Origin: an uncultured Litoreibacter sp.
Lineage (GTDB): Bacteria; Pseudomonadota; Alphaproteobacteria; Rhodobacterales; Rhodobacteraceae
Direction: 5' to 3'
Assembly (NCBI RefSeq): GCF_947501785.1
Contig: NZ_CANMXB010000001.1
Location: forward strand, 2,422,501 to 2,486,500
Length of the DNA: 64,000 nucleotides
Of this stretch, positions 1 through 8,214 are shown in pieces. Positions within the stretch are counted from its first letter, which is position 1. Every line of letters begins with the position of its first letter. The notes below the pieces were generated by a model that saw nothing but the letters and a program-made list of their open reading frames with translations, was not told the origin of the DNA and made no database searches. The translations under genes and the position numbers were made by a program.

Positions 1-441
1 AGATACTAGTAATTTCAAAGAGCGTAGAGACAAAAACCAACCGAAGCGCCCAATCTTGTTTGGCGCAACAGCCTGCATAAGTCTCTGTTTTTATTCCGCT
101 TTCTTGACCGTGTGGCCCGTCTGGCGCCCCGTTGGTGCATCTCTGCGCCGCCGGTGAAGTGGGTTCTAGGCCTAGTGACTGATCCCCGCAACCACTTTTT
201 TGCATGTTGCAGCATTTTTTTGTCATTTTTCGTGTAGTTTGTTTGTTTTCAATAACTTAGATGCAATATTCTTTTGAAAACGCTTTGAAATTATCGTTTG
301 TTTTCAACCTGCCTTAGGGTCAGATCGTGCGCAGCGGGGTGTTTTCCACAGACTCAACGGCAAATGTGGATGAATCGCGGCCCCAAGAACCCACAATTCG
401 GCAGACTCACCCCCGAATCCAAGGAATCGCCCGACTCGGCC
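1..441. other. Gene-poor stretch with AT-rich tract
   Basis: I see no convincing protein gene here. The first ~150 bases are moderately GC-rich and could belong to a structured RNA or the end of an upstream unit. Bases ~210-310 are T-rich and contain GTTTGTTTTCAA twice (near 242 and 297). Two DnaA-box-like words follow, TTTTCCACA near 342-350 and TGTGGATGA near 365-373. An Arg-rich minus-strand frame at 15-215 has no family resemblance I know. The combination is suggestive but far too weak to call an origin. The stretch ends at the stop codon of msrQ. Confidence 0.4.
157..201 (+). terminator. Possible Rho-independent terminator
   Basis: AAGTGG at 157-162 pairs with CCACTT at 192-197, and a T-run (196-201) follows directly. 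The loop contains the palindrome CTAGGCCTAG. On the plus strand this looks like an intrinsic terminator for a transcript entering from the left edge, perhaps a non-coding RNA. The outer stem is only 6 bp with internal mismatches, so this is tentative. Confidence 0.35.
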
Positions 442-1092
442 TTATGCGCGCACCGGCAGCAACGCCCGTCCGCGCAGCGCCAGTAGCACAACGATCACGC
501 CGAGGTAGATCATCGGCTCCACCAGCCACACCCGCTTCACCATCACAAAATGGATGCCGCCCAGCAGGATCGCGGGGTAGGCCAGTTTGTGGATGTTCTG
601 CCAAACCCGCGGCCCATACTTCTTAATGGCCGCGTTATTCGAGGTCGCCATAACGGGGATCAAAATCAGGAACGCCGCCATGCCGATTGTGATGTAGGGC
701 CGCTTCACAATGTCGGACCACATCAGCGCCCAGTTCCATTGCAGATCCAGCCACAGCCAGACGCTCAGATGCAGCACTATATAGAAGAAGGTCAGATGCC
801 CCAGCGCGCGTCGGAACTTGATCAGCTTCAGCTTGAAGAAGTCGCGCAGCACCCGGATGGACATGGTGGCGATAAAGAACTGCAGCGCCAACTCCCCCAG
901 CCAGTGCTCAATCGTTTTGGCAGGGTCGACCCCAAGGCTGTTGCCGAACAGGTCGTAGGTCCCGCTCAGCGCAAGGGCGACGCCCACGACTATATAGATA
1001 CCGGGGAGCGCGCCCACCACGTAGACCAACCATTTGGGAACGGGGCGCAGAACGGTATTGATCCGCTCGGAAACTGTCAGGGCGTGGCTCAT
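442..1092 (-). CDS. msrQ: MsrQ, heme-binding membrane subunit of MsrPQ
   Basis: This 216-residue inner-membrane b-type cytochrome passes quinone-pool electrons to MsrP, which reduces methionine sulfoxide in oxidised periplasmic proteins. About six hydrophobic segments are visible (roughly 20-45, 65-80, 97-117, 130-150, 168-185 and 193-210). Histidines at 63, 99, 108, 168 and 181 are candidate heme ligands, and the RALGH...H-L and NIHKL...GGIH patterns fit the ferric-reductase-like (YedZ) family. Length is normal. It is the last gene of a minus-strand unit that starts with msrP, but two unrelated small genes separate the partners. The gap to the preceding gene is 85 bp. The family assignment is secure. 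Confidence 0.92.
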   Translation of the reverse strand: MSHALTVSERINTVLRPVPKWLVYVVGALPGIYIVVGVALALSGTYDLFGNSLGVDPAKTIEHWLGELALQFFIATMSIRVLRDFFKLKLIKFRRALGHLTFFYIVLHLSVWLWLDLQWNWALMWSDIVKRPYITIGMAAFLILIPVMATSNNAAIKKYGPRVWQNIHKLAYPAILLGGIHFVMVKRVWLVEPMIYLGVIVVLLALRGRALLPVRA

Positions 1093-1177
1093 GCCTTACT
1101 TTGGCCGAGCCAATTTATGGATGCTATCAAAATTCCCATGCCGGTTAGCAAAAATCAACAACAGGTCGCCCGAACGC

Positions 1178-1384
1178 TCAGGCACAGCAGCTGTCGCCAT
1201 CTTGGATGGGTGGGCACGGCACGGTGCCGTAGGAACAGTAGACGCAGCAGTCGCCGGCCTTGGGTCGAAGAACTGTTTTGCAGCTGGCACACTCGTAGAA
1301 GAACTGGCACGCATCAGTCGGCATGGTTTCCAACTTTACGTGGCTACAGTTCGGGCATGTCAGTGTGGATTGAAGCTCAGCCAT
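1178..1384 (-). CDS. GDCCVxC-type cysteine-rich small protein
   Basis: This 68-residue protein has nine cysteines: a CxxC knuckle at 10-13, singles at 26, 32, 35 and 57, the signature GDCCVYC at 45-50, and a terminal SCCA. It matches the small GDCCVxC-domain family, which often sits beside mercury-transport genes; some relatives carry selenocysteine. A role in binding thiophilic metal (mercury, possibly copper) is an inference. I use the ATG at 1384, whose first eight bases overlap the end of merF, because such overlap implies translational coupling. A longer frame back to 1456 would lie inside merF and adds no family sequence. No signal peptide is seen, so it is probably cytoplasmic. Confidence 0.8.
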   Translation of the reverse strand: MAELQSTLTCPNCSHVKLETMPTDACQFFYECASCKTVLRPKAGDCCVYCSYGTVPCPPIQDGDSCCA

Positions 1385-1589
1385 TTCGCTGGTTTCGCCA
1401 AACACCAAATGCCGCAACCAACAGAAATGCGCCCGCGACGGAAAAGAGGACCGCATCGGTATAGACGTAGGCGATCAATCCTCCGAGCCCGATTGCACCC
1501 AAGACCAATGGCAGCAACGGAGTCACACAACAGATAATCGCCAAGACGGCGCCCGAAAGTCCAACCCCAATGAGCGTACGGTTCTTCAT
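1377..1589 (-). CDS. merF: MerF-like mercury transport protein
   Basis: This 70-residue protein has two hydrophobic helices (about 6-40 and 45-64) and a vicinal cysteine pair at 20-21 in an IICCVTPLLP context, typical of MerF/MerT-family Hg(II) uptake proteins. Classical MerF carries a second Cys pair after helix 2. This protein ends soon after that helix without one, while the next protein supplies CC pairs. The start overlaps the msrP stop by one base (TGATG), and the stop overlaps the next gene by eight bases, so all three are translationally coupled. No merA, merP or merR is present in the window. The mercury role is inferred from family alone. Confidence 0.75.
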   Translation of the reverse strand: MKNRTLIGVGLSGAVLAIICCVTPLLPLVLGAIGLGGLIAYVYTDAVLFSVAGAFLLVAAFGVWRNQRNG

Positions 1590-2515
1590 CAGAAGTTCTT
1601 GGCGAGGTCCATGCCGTCATAGAGGCCTGCCACCTCGGCCCCGTACCCGTTGAACATCTGCGTCGGCACGCGTTTGGCCAAAAGCCCGCCGCCGACTTTG
1701 CGCTCGGATGCCTGGCTCCAACGCGGGTGCGCCACTTCCGGGTTCACGTTACTGTAGAACCCGTATTCGCGCGGGTTGATCATGTTCCAGCTGGTTTCGG
1801 GCTGGGTGTCGGACACGGTGATCTTCACAATCGACTTGATCGACTTGAAGCCATATTTCCACGGCACCACCAGACGCATCGGTGCGCCGTTCTGGTTGGG
1901 GATGTCCTTGCCATAGATACCGGTGGCCATAATGGTCAGCGGGTGCATCGCCTCGTCCATGCGCAGGCCCTCGCGGTAGGGCCACGGAACGAAGGCACGT
2001 TTTTGCCCCCACATCTCTTCCGGGCGGACCAGCGTTTCAAATCCAACATATTTCGCGTTCGTGTCGACGCCCGCCATGGTCAACAGATCGGCCAGTTCAA
2101 ACCCGTTCCACGGGATCACCATCGACCACGCCTCGACGCAGCGGAAACGGTAGATGCGTTCTTCGACCGTCATCTGGGACATGATGTCCTCGAACGAATA
2201 TTTGCCGGGCTTCTCAACCATGCCGCCAATCTCGATCGACCAGGGCGAGGTCGTCAGGGCGTGCGCGTATTCCGCGGGGTCCGACTTGCCGGTGCCAAAT
2301 TCGTAGAAGTTGTTGTACTGCGTGATCTCTTCCCATGCGTTGGGCTCTTCATCCGTCGAATATTGCGATGCCGCAAAGGCTGGCACGCCTGACGTTGCCG
2401 CGATCCCGCCTGCGGCAAAGGCCGCGGTTCCGGCCATGAAGGCGCGGCGGTTCAGAAAGACGTTCTCTGGGGTGACGTCGGACCACGTCAGGTCGGATTT
2501 GAATCGGTTTGCCAT
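1589..2515 (-). CDS. msrP: MsrP, periplasmic methionine sulfoxide reductase catalytic subunit
   Basis: This 308-residue molybdopterin enzyme of the sulfite-oxidase fold repairs oxidised methionines in envelope proteins with electrons from MsrQ. A twin-arginine signal is visible (NRRAFMAG, Arg23-Arg24, then a hydrophobic stretch to about residue 48), so folded export by Tat is expected. The molybdenum-binding cysteine is Cys126 in YRFRCVEAW. NGAPMRLVVPWKYGFKSIK is the usual cofactor-loop region. I chose ATG 2515 over an in-frame codon eight residues upstream because it gives the standard Tat N-terminus. It is the first gene of the msrP-merF-GDCCVxC-msrQ unit. Confidence 0.93.
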   Translation of the reverse strand: MANRFKSDLTWSDVTPENVFLNRRAFMAGTAAFAAGGIAATSGVPAFAASQYSTDEEPNAWEEITQYNNFYEFGTGKSDPAEYAHALTTSPWSIEIGGMVEKPGKYSFEDIMSQMTVEERIYRFRCVEAWSMVIPWNGFELADLLTMAGVDTNAKYVGFETLVRPEEMWGQKRAFVPWPYREGLRMDEAMHPLTIMATGIYGKDIPNQNGAPMRLVVPWKYGFKSIKSIVKITVSDTQPETSWNMINPREYGFYSNVNPEVAHPRWSQASERKVGGGLLAKRVPTQMFNGYGAEVAGLYDGMDLAKNF

Positions 2516-2621
2516 CGGTACCTCGCTTTGTTGCCACACCCTATGACCCGCATGGCGCGTTCTACAAAGAGAAACCCGCTGACCTCACGAAGATGTTGGT
2601 GCGGTGTCATAGGCGCCGGGG

Positions 2622-4112
2622 TCAGGCTTTTCGGGCAACGTCCGGGTACAACTCGCTGAGCAGCACCGATTTGCCGGTGTCTTGCACAATGCGCACATGG
2701 GTACGCTTTAGCTGCCGGGGTTCCGCCACGCCAACAGAATGGGCAATGGTCTCCACCTCCTTGACGATGTTCTTGGCGTAGCGCGCCACCTTCTTGTACT
2801 TGTCCTCCGGCACCAGCCCTTTCTGAAAGCGCGGGTCATGGGTGGTGATGCCCGTGGGGCAGGTGTTCATGTTGCATTTCATCGCCTGAATGCAGCCCAG
2901 CGAGAACATGAAGCCGCGCGCGCTGGTCACAAAATCCGCGCCCGCCGCCAAGGCCCAGGCCACGTCGCCCGGCACCATCAGCTTGGCCGAGGCCACCAGC
3001 TTGATCCGATCTTTCAACCCGTATTCCCGCAGCAACCCGGCGACCTCTGGCAAAGCTTCGCGAATGGTGACGCCCACCAAATCCATCAGCGGCAGCGGCG
3101 AGGCGCCAGTTCCCCCCTCGCCCCCGTCCAAGGTGATAAAGTCAGGGGCAAACGCGTCGCCGCGCCGGTTGATCATTTCAAACAGTTCCCGAACCGGCTG
3201 CGCCGCCCCGAACACCGTTTTGATGCCCACCGGCTTGCCGGTCACTTCGCGAACATGCGCGAGGAAATCCAAAAGGTCGTCCCAGTCGTCAATCTCGACA
3301 TGGCGGTTGGGGCTGATTGAATCATGCCCCTCCTCAATGCCGCGTATCTTGGCAATCTCCGGCGTGATCTTGGCACCGGGCAGGATGCCGCCCTTCCCGG
3401 GCTTGGCCCCTTGCGCCAGCTTCAGCTCGAACATCTTTACCTGCGGTTCCGCCGCCACGGCGCGCAGCTTGTCGTCGTCCAGTCGGCCATCCTTGTCGCG
3501 CACACCGTATTTGGCGGTGCCAATCTGGAACACAATGTCGGCGCCGCCTTCCAGATGGTAGGGGGACAGCCCGCCCTCGCCCGTGTTCATCCAGATACCC
3601 GCCTCTTTCGCCCCTCGTGACAGCGCCAACACCGCCGGTTTGGAAATTGCGCCGTAGCTCATGCCGGAAATGTTGAAAAACGACCCAGCCATATATGGCT
3701 GCCGCGCCCCAGGTCCGATCATCATCGGCTCGGAGGAGGCGAATTGGTTGTCCAGCGGCGGGAACGGGGCATTCACGAAGAGGGGCGTCCCCGTCACCGC
3801 AATGTTGCGGGTGGACCCAAAAGCCACCGTGTTGCCTTTGCCTGATACCGCCCGCTTTACCCAATCTCTCTGGGCGCGGTTGAACGGCAGTTCCTCGCGG
3901 TCCATGGCAAAGAAATACTGGCGGAAGAACTCCCCCAGCTCGGTGAAAATGTGCCGGAACCGGCCGATTACAGGGTAGTTGCGCCGCACCGCGTCCTCGG
4001 TCTGGGAGCGGTCGATGATGAACAGGATCACCATCAACAGCGCCGCCGCCCCGACGACCAGCACAAAGGAGAACGCCATCACCTGAATGACCCAACCGGC
4101 CCAGTCCATCAT
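2622..4112 (-). CDS. Membrane-anchored FMN-binding glutamate synthase family protein
   Basis: This 496-residue protein has an N-terminal hydrophobic segment (about residues 5-30) and then a domain matching the central FMN/Fe-S synthase domain of GltB. Features include GISYGAISK-like and GEGGLSPYH motifs, LDGGEGGTGASP near the phosphate-binding loop, and a CIQAMKCNMNTCPTG cluster whose three cysteines fit the 3Fe-4S ligands. It lacks the N-terminal amidotransferase (class II glutaminase) and C-terminal GXGXG domains of true glutamate synthase, so it is a stand-alone GltS-like flavoprotein whose reaction is unknown. It lies 106 bp upstream of msrP in the same direction and might be co-transcribed, though no RBS-coupled overlap exists. 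Confidence 0.85.
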   Translation of the reverse strand: MMDWAGWVIQVMAFSFVLVVGAAALLMVILFIIDRSQTEDAVRRNYPVIGRFRHIFTELGEFFRQYFFAMDREELPFNRAQRDWVKRAVSGKGNTVAFGSTRNIAVTGTPLFVNAPFPPLDNQFASSEPMMIGPGARQPYMAGSFFNISGMSYGAISKPAVLALSRGAKEAGIWMNTGEGGLSPYHLEGGADIVFQIGTAKYGVRDKDGRLDDDKLRAVAAEPQVKMFELKLAQGAKPGKGGILPGAKITPEIAKIRGIEEGHDSISPNRHVEIDDWDDLLDFLAHVREVTGKPVGIKTVFGAAQPVRELFEMINRRGDAFAPDFITLDGGEGGTGASPLPLMDLVGVTIREALPEVAGLLREYGLKDRIKLVASAKLMVPGDVAWALAAGADFVTSARGFMFSLGCIQAMKCNMNTCPTGITTHDPRFQKGLVPEDKYKKVARYAKNIVKEVETIAHSVGVAEPRQLKRTHVRIVQDTGKSVLLSELYPDVARKA

Positions 4113-4212
4113 GTCGCGCGCTCCTTTTTGACAGTCGCGCTAATTTCGCAGGTCCCGCCCGCTTGGCAACCCCTGCGGAGGGCAGCAGTGCACTTTCCCG
4201 TCATTCAACATG

Positions 4213-4242
4213 AAAACGGCCTCCCCCGGTTTGGGGAAGGCC
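4213..4242 (-). terminator. Rho-independent terminator of small secreted protein copy 1
   Basis: On the minus strand, GCGGCCTTCCCC pairs with GGGGGAGGCCG around a short loop and is followed by TTTT. It lies 40 bp beyond the stop codon at 4282. Confidence 0.8.
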
Positions 4243-4281
4243 GCTTGGTGATCTTCTGGGAGGAAAGATCGGAGGGGGAAC

Positions 4282-4569
4282 TTAGTTCTCTGCAGGCGAG
4301 TCGTTGGTCAGCGCGAACATCGCCTGGATGGCCGACACATCAACGTTGCGAGCACGGTCGAAGTTCACGATGTTCTCGGCAGGCGAGTCGTTGGTCAGCG
4401 CTAGAACTTCGGCGGCACCAACGGGGTTGCCGGTGGATGTGTCGCCAACGATGCGCTCGGCAGCAGAGTCGTTGCTCAGCGCGAAGAAGGCTTTTGCGTC
4501 GGACACGTCTGCCGCAGCAGGAGCAGCAAGGGACAGGGCGACGAGAGCGGATGCGATTACAGTTTTCAT
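4282..4569 (-). CDS. Secreted NDS-repeat small protein, copy 1
   Basis: This 95-residue protein has a clear Sec signal peptide (MKTVIASALVALSLAAPAAA, probable cleavage before Asp21) and a 75-residue mature chain without cysteines. Three copies of an (F/L)AL-x-NDS-x-AE motif lie at about residues 29-41, 56-68 and 85-95, separated by linkers containing GDTSTGNPVGAA and NFDRARNVDVSAIQ. I do not recognise the family. ATG 4569 is chosen because it starts the signal peptide; the longer open frame upstream is leader DNA containing the promoter. Paralogues lie at 9641, 44483 and 46301. It is monocistronic, with its own promoter and terminator. Function is unknown; an abundant envelope or extracellular protein is plausible. 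Confidence 0.85.
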   Translation of the reverse strand: MKTVIASALVALSLAAPAAADVSDAKAFFALSNDSAAERIVGDTSTGNPVGAAEVLALTNDSPAENIVNFDRARNVDVSAIQAMFALTNDSPAEN

Positions 4570-4641
4570 TTCAGTTTCTCCAGTATGTGGTGCCGTTTCC
4601 GGCGTTGTGTGTGTTCGGCGTGTTTGCCGTTTGATGAGTTG

Positions 4642-4670
4642 AATATGCGCCTTCCCGCCGCCTCCTTCAA
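4642..4670 (-). promoter_or_regulatory. Promoter of small secreted protein copy 1
   Basis: Reading the minus strand, TTGAAG (4665-4670) and CATATT (4642-4647) are separated by 17 bp, giving a leader of about 65 nt to the ATG. The same hexamers and spacing recur in copies 2 and 3 and in weaker form in copy 4. Confidence 0.7.
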
Positions 4671-4740
4671 TGCACCAAAACACGAAACATACGTGATTTT
4701 AGTGCGCTCACGCACATATACCTAAACACCACGGACCACA

Positions 4741-4789
4741 GGCTCACGCCGCCGTGAGAACCCGCTCACAAAACGCGAGAACGCTGAAA
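4741..4789. promoter_or_regulatory. Upstream GTGAG/CTCAC element, copy 1
   Basis: Alternating half-sites lie at CTCAC 4743-4747, GTGAG 4754-4758, CTCAC 4765-4769 and GCGAG 4775-4779, that is, 11, 11 and 10 bp apart, followed by CGCTGAAA. The GTGAG half-site starts 84 bp from the -35 box. Conserved in all four paralogous loci, this is probably an activator or repressor binding site; the protein is unknown. Confidence 0.65.
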
Positions 4790-4860
4790 CAAGCGCGCAA
4801 CCCCCCCCGCTTCTTTCTGCCAAAAATATGCGAATCCCACGTCCGCCCAAAGCGACTCGA

Positions 4861-5310
4861 TCAAGGGTCGGAGAATCCCAGACGCCGGAACACCCGACGC
4901 AACAACCAGGCAGGTCCTACGAAAATCAGGTTGGGGCTTTGAAAGACGGACGGCACACGGCCCTCAATCTTATGCCCGCCCAGAAGGGCGAACCAGCAAA
5001 TGGCAAACAAGGGCAACGCCCAGCGCCATGTGGACACGGCAGCCAGGTCGTTGAAGATACCGATCACAATGATGAAGGCGACGATCACCGGCAGGAAGGA
5101 CGCCGCGGCCTTCAGGGACAGGCTTGCGAAATAGAAAAGCATCGCCGCGAGGAAAGGCCAAAGCAGGGTGACCCCAAAGACGGAGACCGACTGCGCCAAG
5201 GCCATGAGCGCCAGAATGGCCAAGGGTTCCGCCACCCAATGGATTTTGATGTTCACGGGATGCCGGTGGCTTTCCTCATATTCATCCAAAAGGGGGCCTA
5301 GCTTGCTCAT
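4861..5310 (-). CDS. DUF962/Mpo1-like membrane protein
   Basis: This 149-residue protein has about four hydrophobic segments (roughly 25-47, 48-68, 72-92 and 97-112). Conserved polar patches are YEESHRHPVN near residues 11-20, HW at about 24-25 and GGHKIEGRVPS near 110-120, matching the DUF962/YGL010w family. Yeast Mpo1 in this family is an Fe(II)-dependent dioxygenase acting on 2-hydroxy fatty acids, and the histidines in these patches are the expected ligands. Whether the bacterial protein shares that reaction is not established. The stop codon falls just outside the 575-bp repeat, so the duplication boundary nearly touches this gene. It lies downstream of clpB beyond a terminator. Confidence 0.75.
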   Translation of the reverse strand: MSKLGPLLDEYEESHRHPVNIKIHWVAEPLAILALMALAQSVSVFGVTLLWPFLAAMLFYFASLSLKAAASFLPVIVAFIIVIGIFNDLAAVSTWRWALPLFAICWFALLGGHKIEGRVPSVFQSPNLIFVGPAWLLRRVFRRLGFSDP

Positions 5311-5327
5311 ACTGGATCATTGAACGC

Positions 5328-5353
5328 AAAAAGGCCGGGCACAAGACCCGGCC
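5328..5353 (-). terminator. Rho-independent terminator after clpB
   Basis: On the minus strand, GGCCGGG-TCTTGT-GCCCGGCC is followed by TTTTT. It sits 21 bp past the clpB stop and separates clpB from the DUF962 gene. Confidence 0.85.
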
Positions 5354-5373
5354 TCCTCTGATTAATACGCGGC

Positions 5374-7989
5374 TTAGTGAACCGTCGCGTCATCCGGCTT
5401 GGGCCTGTTGGATGCAGAAAGCCGGTCGCCCACGATCAACCCGTCGGCACCGGCGCTGACCTCGATGGTCGCGCCGTCCAGCACGTCGCCCGCCAGGATC
5501 ATCTCGGCCAACTGGTCCTGCAGCGCGCGTTGGATCACCCGCTTCAAAGGCCGCGCGCCGAAGACAGGGTCATACCCCTCATCAGCCAGCCATTTGCGCG
5601 CGCCGTCATCGAGATCAAGCGTAATCTTGCGCGACGCCAGACGTTTGTCGAGCAGCGCCAGCTGGATGTCGACAATGCCTGCCATGTCGTCGCGGGCCAG
5701 CCGGTCAAAGATGATCGTCTCGTCCAGACGGTTCAGGAATTCCGGCCGGAAATGCGCCCTGACGGCATCCATCACGTCGCGCTTGGCGTCTGAGCTATCG
5801 GCGTTCTCAGGCAGCTGGCTCAACGCCTGCGCCCCAAGGTTTGACGTCAGGATAATCAGCGTCTGCTTGAAATCCACCGTGCGACCCTGACCGTCGGTCA
5901 GCACCCCGTCATCCAGAACCTGCAGCAGCACGTTGAACACATCCGGGTGGGCCTTCTCGACCTCGTCGAACAGCACCACCTGATATGGACGGCGCCGCAC
6001 GGCCTCCGTCAAAACGCCGCCCTCGTCATAACCGACATAGCCCGGAGGGGCCCCGATCAGACGCGCGACCGCGTGTTTCTCCATGAACTCCGACATGTCG
6101 ATGCGCACCATGGCGCTGTCATCGTCGAACAGGAACTCCGCCACAGATTTGGTCAGCTCGGTCTTGCCCACGCCAGTTGGCCCGAGGAACAAGAAGGAGC
6201 CCAAAGGCCGGTTCTCGTCATTCAAGCCTGCCCGCGCGCGGCGCACCGCGTTGGCCACGGATTTGACGGCTTGGCGCTGGCCAATGACCCGCTTGCCAAT
6301 CGCCTCTTCCATGCGCAGCAGCTTGTCGCGCTCGCCTTCCAGCATCTTTGATGTCGGAATGCCGGTCCAGCGTTCCACGACCTGCGCAATTTGCTCAGGG
6401 CGCACGGCTTCCTCAACCACGACGTCATTCTCCGACGCCTCGGCCTCGGCCAGCTTCTTCTCCAGCTCCGGGATCACGCCATAAGACAGCTCACCCGCCT
6501 TTGCCAAATCGCCGTCGCGTTTCGCGATATCCAACTCGGCCCGCGCCCGGTCCAGCTTTTCCTTCAGCTCCCGCGCGCCTTCCAGCTTGTCGCGTTCCGA
6601 CTGCCAGCGGGCCGTCATCTCTGACGACTTCTCCTGCAGGTCGGCCAGCTCTTTCTGCAAGGCCTCCAACCGGTCCTTGGACGCGGCATCGTCTTCCTTG
6701 GACAGGGCCACTTCTTCGATCTGCAATTGCATGATCTGGCGATCCAGCGCGTCCAGTTCCTCGGGCTTGCTGTCCACTTCCATCCGCAGCCGCGAAGCCG
6801 CCTCGTCCATCAAGTCGATCGCCTTGTCCGGCAGGAAACGGTCGGTGATATAACGGTGAGACAAGGTCGCCGCCGACACCAGCGCAGAATCGGAGATCCG
6901 CACACCGTGGTGCAGCTCGTATTTCTCCTTGATGCCACGCAGGATCGAAATCGTGTCCTCCACGGTGGGTTCTTCCGCCAACACAGGCTGGAACCGCCGC
7001 GCCAGGGCTGCATCCTTTTCGACATGCTTGCGGTATTCATCCAAGGTCGTTGCACCAACGCAGTGCAATTCGCCCCGCGCCAAGGCGGGCTTCAGCAGGT
7101 TGGACGCATCCATCGCGCCCTCGCCCTTGCCCGCGCCAACAAGCGTGTGCATCTCGTCGATGAACAGGATGATTTCACCGGCGGCGTCCGTCACTTCGTT
7201 CAGGATCGCCTTCAGCCGCTCCTCAAACTCGCCTCGGTACTTTGCGCCCGCAATCAGCGCGCCCATGTCCAACGCCATCAGCTTCTTGTTGCGCAAGCTT
7301 TCAGGCACGTCGCCATCCACGATGCGCAGGGCCAGTCCTTCCGCAATCGCTGTCTTGCCGACGCCCGGCTCGCCAATCAGCACAGGGTTGTTCTTGGTGC
7401 GCCGCGACAGCACCTGCATGGTGCGGCGAATTTCCTCGTCACGGCCGATGATCGGGTCAATTTTGCCTTCGCGCGCGCGTTCCGTCAGGTCCATCGCGTA
7501 TTTCTTTAACGCGTCATAGCTGTCCTCAGCGGAGGCGCTATCCGCCGTCCGCCCCTTGCGCACGTCATTGATCGCGGAATTCAATGCCTGTGCGGACACA
7601 CCGCCGGCTTCCAACGCGTCCCGGGCTTTCGATTTGACCATGCACAACGCGGTCAGCAGCCGTTCGACCGGCACAAAGCTGTCCCCGGCCTTCTTGGCCA
7701 GTTTCTCCGCCTCTGCCAGCACTTTGCCGGTCTGGGTGTCCAGATAGACCTGCCCCGTGTCGCCTGACACTTTGGCAGTCTTGGCAATCGCCAGATCGAC
7801 GGCCTCCAGGACCCGCGCAGGCTGCCCGCCCGCGGAGGAAATCAAGTTGGAGGCCAAGCCCTGCTCGTCATCCATCAAAGCTTTCAGAAGATGCTCAGGC
7901 GACAGACGCTGGTGGTCTTCGCGCATTGCAATGGTTTGGGCCGCCTGTACAAAACCGCGCGACCGTTCGGTGAACTTCTCTAAATTCAT
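5374..7989 (-). CDS. clpB: ClpB disaggregase chaperone
   Basis: This 871-residue Hsp100 AAA+ protein rescues aggregated proteins together with DnaK. Domains in order: Clp N-terminal double repeat (about 1-145), first ATPase with Walker [10 protein letters not shown] (about 200) and a [10 protein letters not shown] pore loop, a coiled-coil middle domain (about 405-525), and a second ATPase with GPTGVGKTE (about 605) and a GYVGYDEGG pore loop. Length is standard. Start ATG 7989 ([10 protein letters not shown]) is preceded by GAGAAGGAC. The frame stays open a further 24 codons upstream but through unrelated leader sequence. A sigma-32-type promoter lies about 80 bp upstream, as expected for a heat-shock gene. 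It is monocistronic, with a terminator downstream. Confidence 0.98.
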   Translation of the reverse strand: MNLEKFTERSRGFVQAAQTIAMREDHQRLSPEHLLKALMDDEQGLASNLISSAGGQPARVLEAVDLAIAKTAKVSGDTGQVYLDTQTGKVLAEAEKLAKKAGDSFVPVERLLTALCMVKSKARDALEAGGVSAQALNSAINDVRKGRTADSASAEDSYDALKKYAMDLTERAREGKIDPIIGRDEEIRRTMQVLSRRTKNNPVLIGEPGVGKTAIAEGLALRIVDGDVPESLRNKKLMALDMGALIAGAKYRGEFEERLKAILNEVTDAAGEIILFIDEMHTLVGAGKGEGAMDASNLLKPALARGELHCVGATTLDEYRKHVEKDAALARRFQPVLAEEPTVEDTISILRGIKEKYELHHGVRISDSALVSAATLSHRYITDRFLPDKAIDLMDEAASRLRMEVDSKPEELDALDRQIMQLQIEEVALSKEDDAASKDRLEALQKELADLQEKSSEMTARWQSERDKLEGARELKEKLDRARAELDIAKRDGDLAKAGELSYGVIPELEKKLAEAEASENDVVVEEAVRPEQIAQVVERWTGIPTSKMLEGERDKLLRMEEAIGKRVIGQRQAVKSVANAVRRARAGLNDENRPLGSFLFLGPTGVGKTELTKSVAEFLFDDDSAMVRIDMSEFMEKHAVARLIGAPPGYVGYDEGGVLTEAVRRRPYQVVLFDEVEKAHPDVFNVLLQVLDDGVLTDGQGRTVDFKQTLIILTSNLGAQALSQLPENADSSDAKRDVMDAVRAHFRPEFLNRLDETIIFDRLARDDMAGIVDIQLALLDKRLASRKITLDLDDGARKWLADEGYDPVFGARPLKRVIQRALQDQLAEMILAGDVLDGATIEVSAGADGLIVGDRLSASNRPKPDDATVH

Positions 7990-8067
7990 CACTTTGTCCT
8001 TCTCATAAGCGTCTGTCCGTCCCGCGCCCGCCAGGCAGCACGCGGAGGCAACAAACCTCACTTCGCT

Positions 8068-8096
8068 AAATGGGGTCCCAAATGTCGCATCGCAAG
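8068..8096 (-). promoter_or_regulatory. RpoH (heat-shock) promoter of clpB
   Basis: On the minus strand CTTG (8093-8096) and CCCCATTT (8068-8075) are separated by exactly 17 bp, matching the alphaproteobacterial/E. coli sigma-32 pattern CTTG-N17-CCCCAT. The leader to the clpB ATG is about 75-80 nt. Confidence 0.75.
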
Positions 8097-8214
8097 CGTT
8101 ACGGGGAATTAATTCACTTCTGATTCACAGCTGAGTGAGCCCCCTTACATTATTTCGGAACCAAACCATATCTGAGGGAGATAAGGCGGTAATACTCTAG
8201 AAAGGGTAACCAAA

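Larger units (their letters stand above)
4279..4854. repeat. ~575 bp direct repeat, unit A
   Basis: This unit is nearly identical to 9638-10212 in the same orientation. It covers the small secreted gene, its leader, promoter, upstream GTGAG/CTCAC element and ~65 bp beyond. Similarity starts at AACTTAGTTCTCTGCAGG and ends at CGTCCGCCCAAAGCG, seven bases before the stop of the DUF962 gene. No terminal inverted repeats or transposase are present, so it looks like a segmental duplication rather than an insertion sequence. Confidence 0.9.

Noticed and set aside
15-215. Arg-rich 66-residue frame on the minus strand
   Set aside because: No RBS, no family resemblance, and it overlaps a structured hairpin; more likely non-coding.
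550-1464. 304-residue plus-strand frame over msrQ, GDCCVxC and merF
   Set aside because: Antisense shadow; the minus-strand genes have family motifs and coupled starts.
2622-4112. GltB large subunit of glutamate synthase
   Set aside because: Too short; glutaminase and GXGXG domains are absent, and it has a membrane anchor. Called as a family member only.
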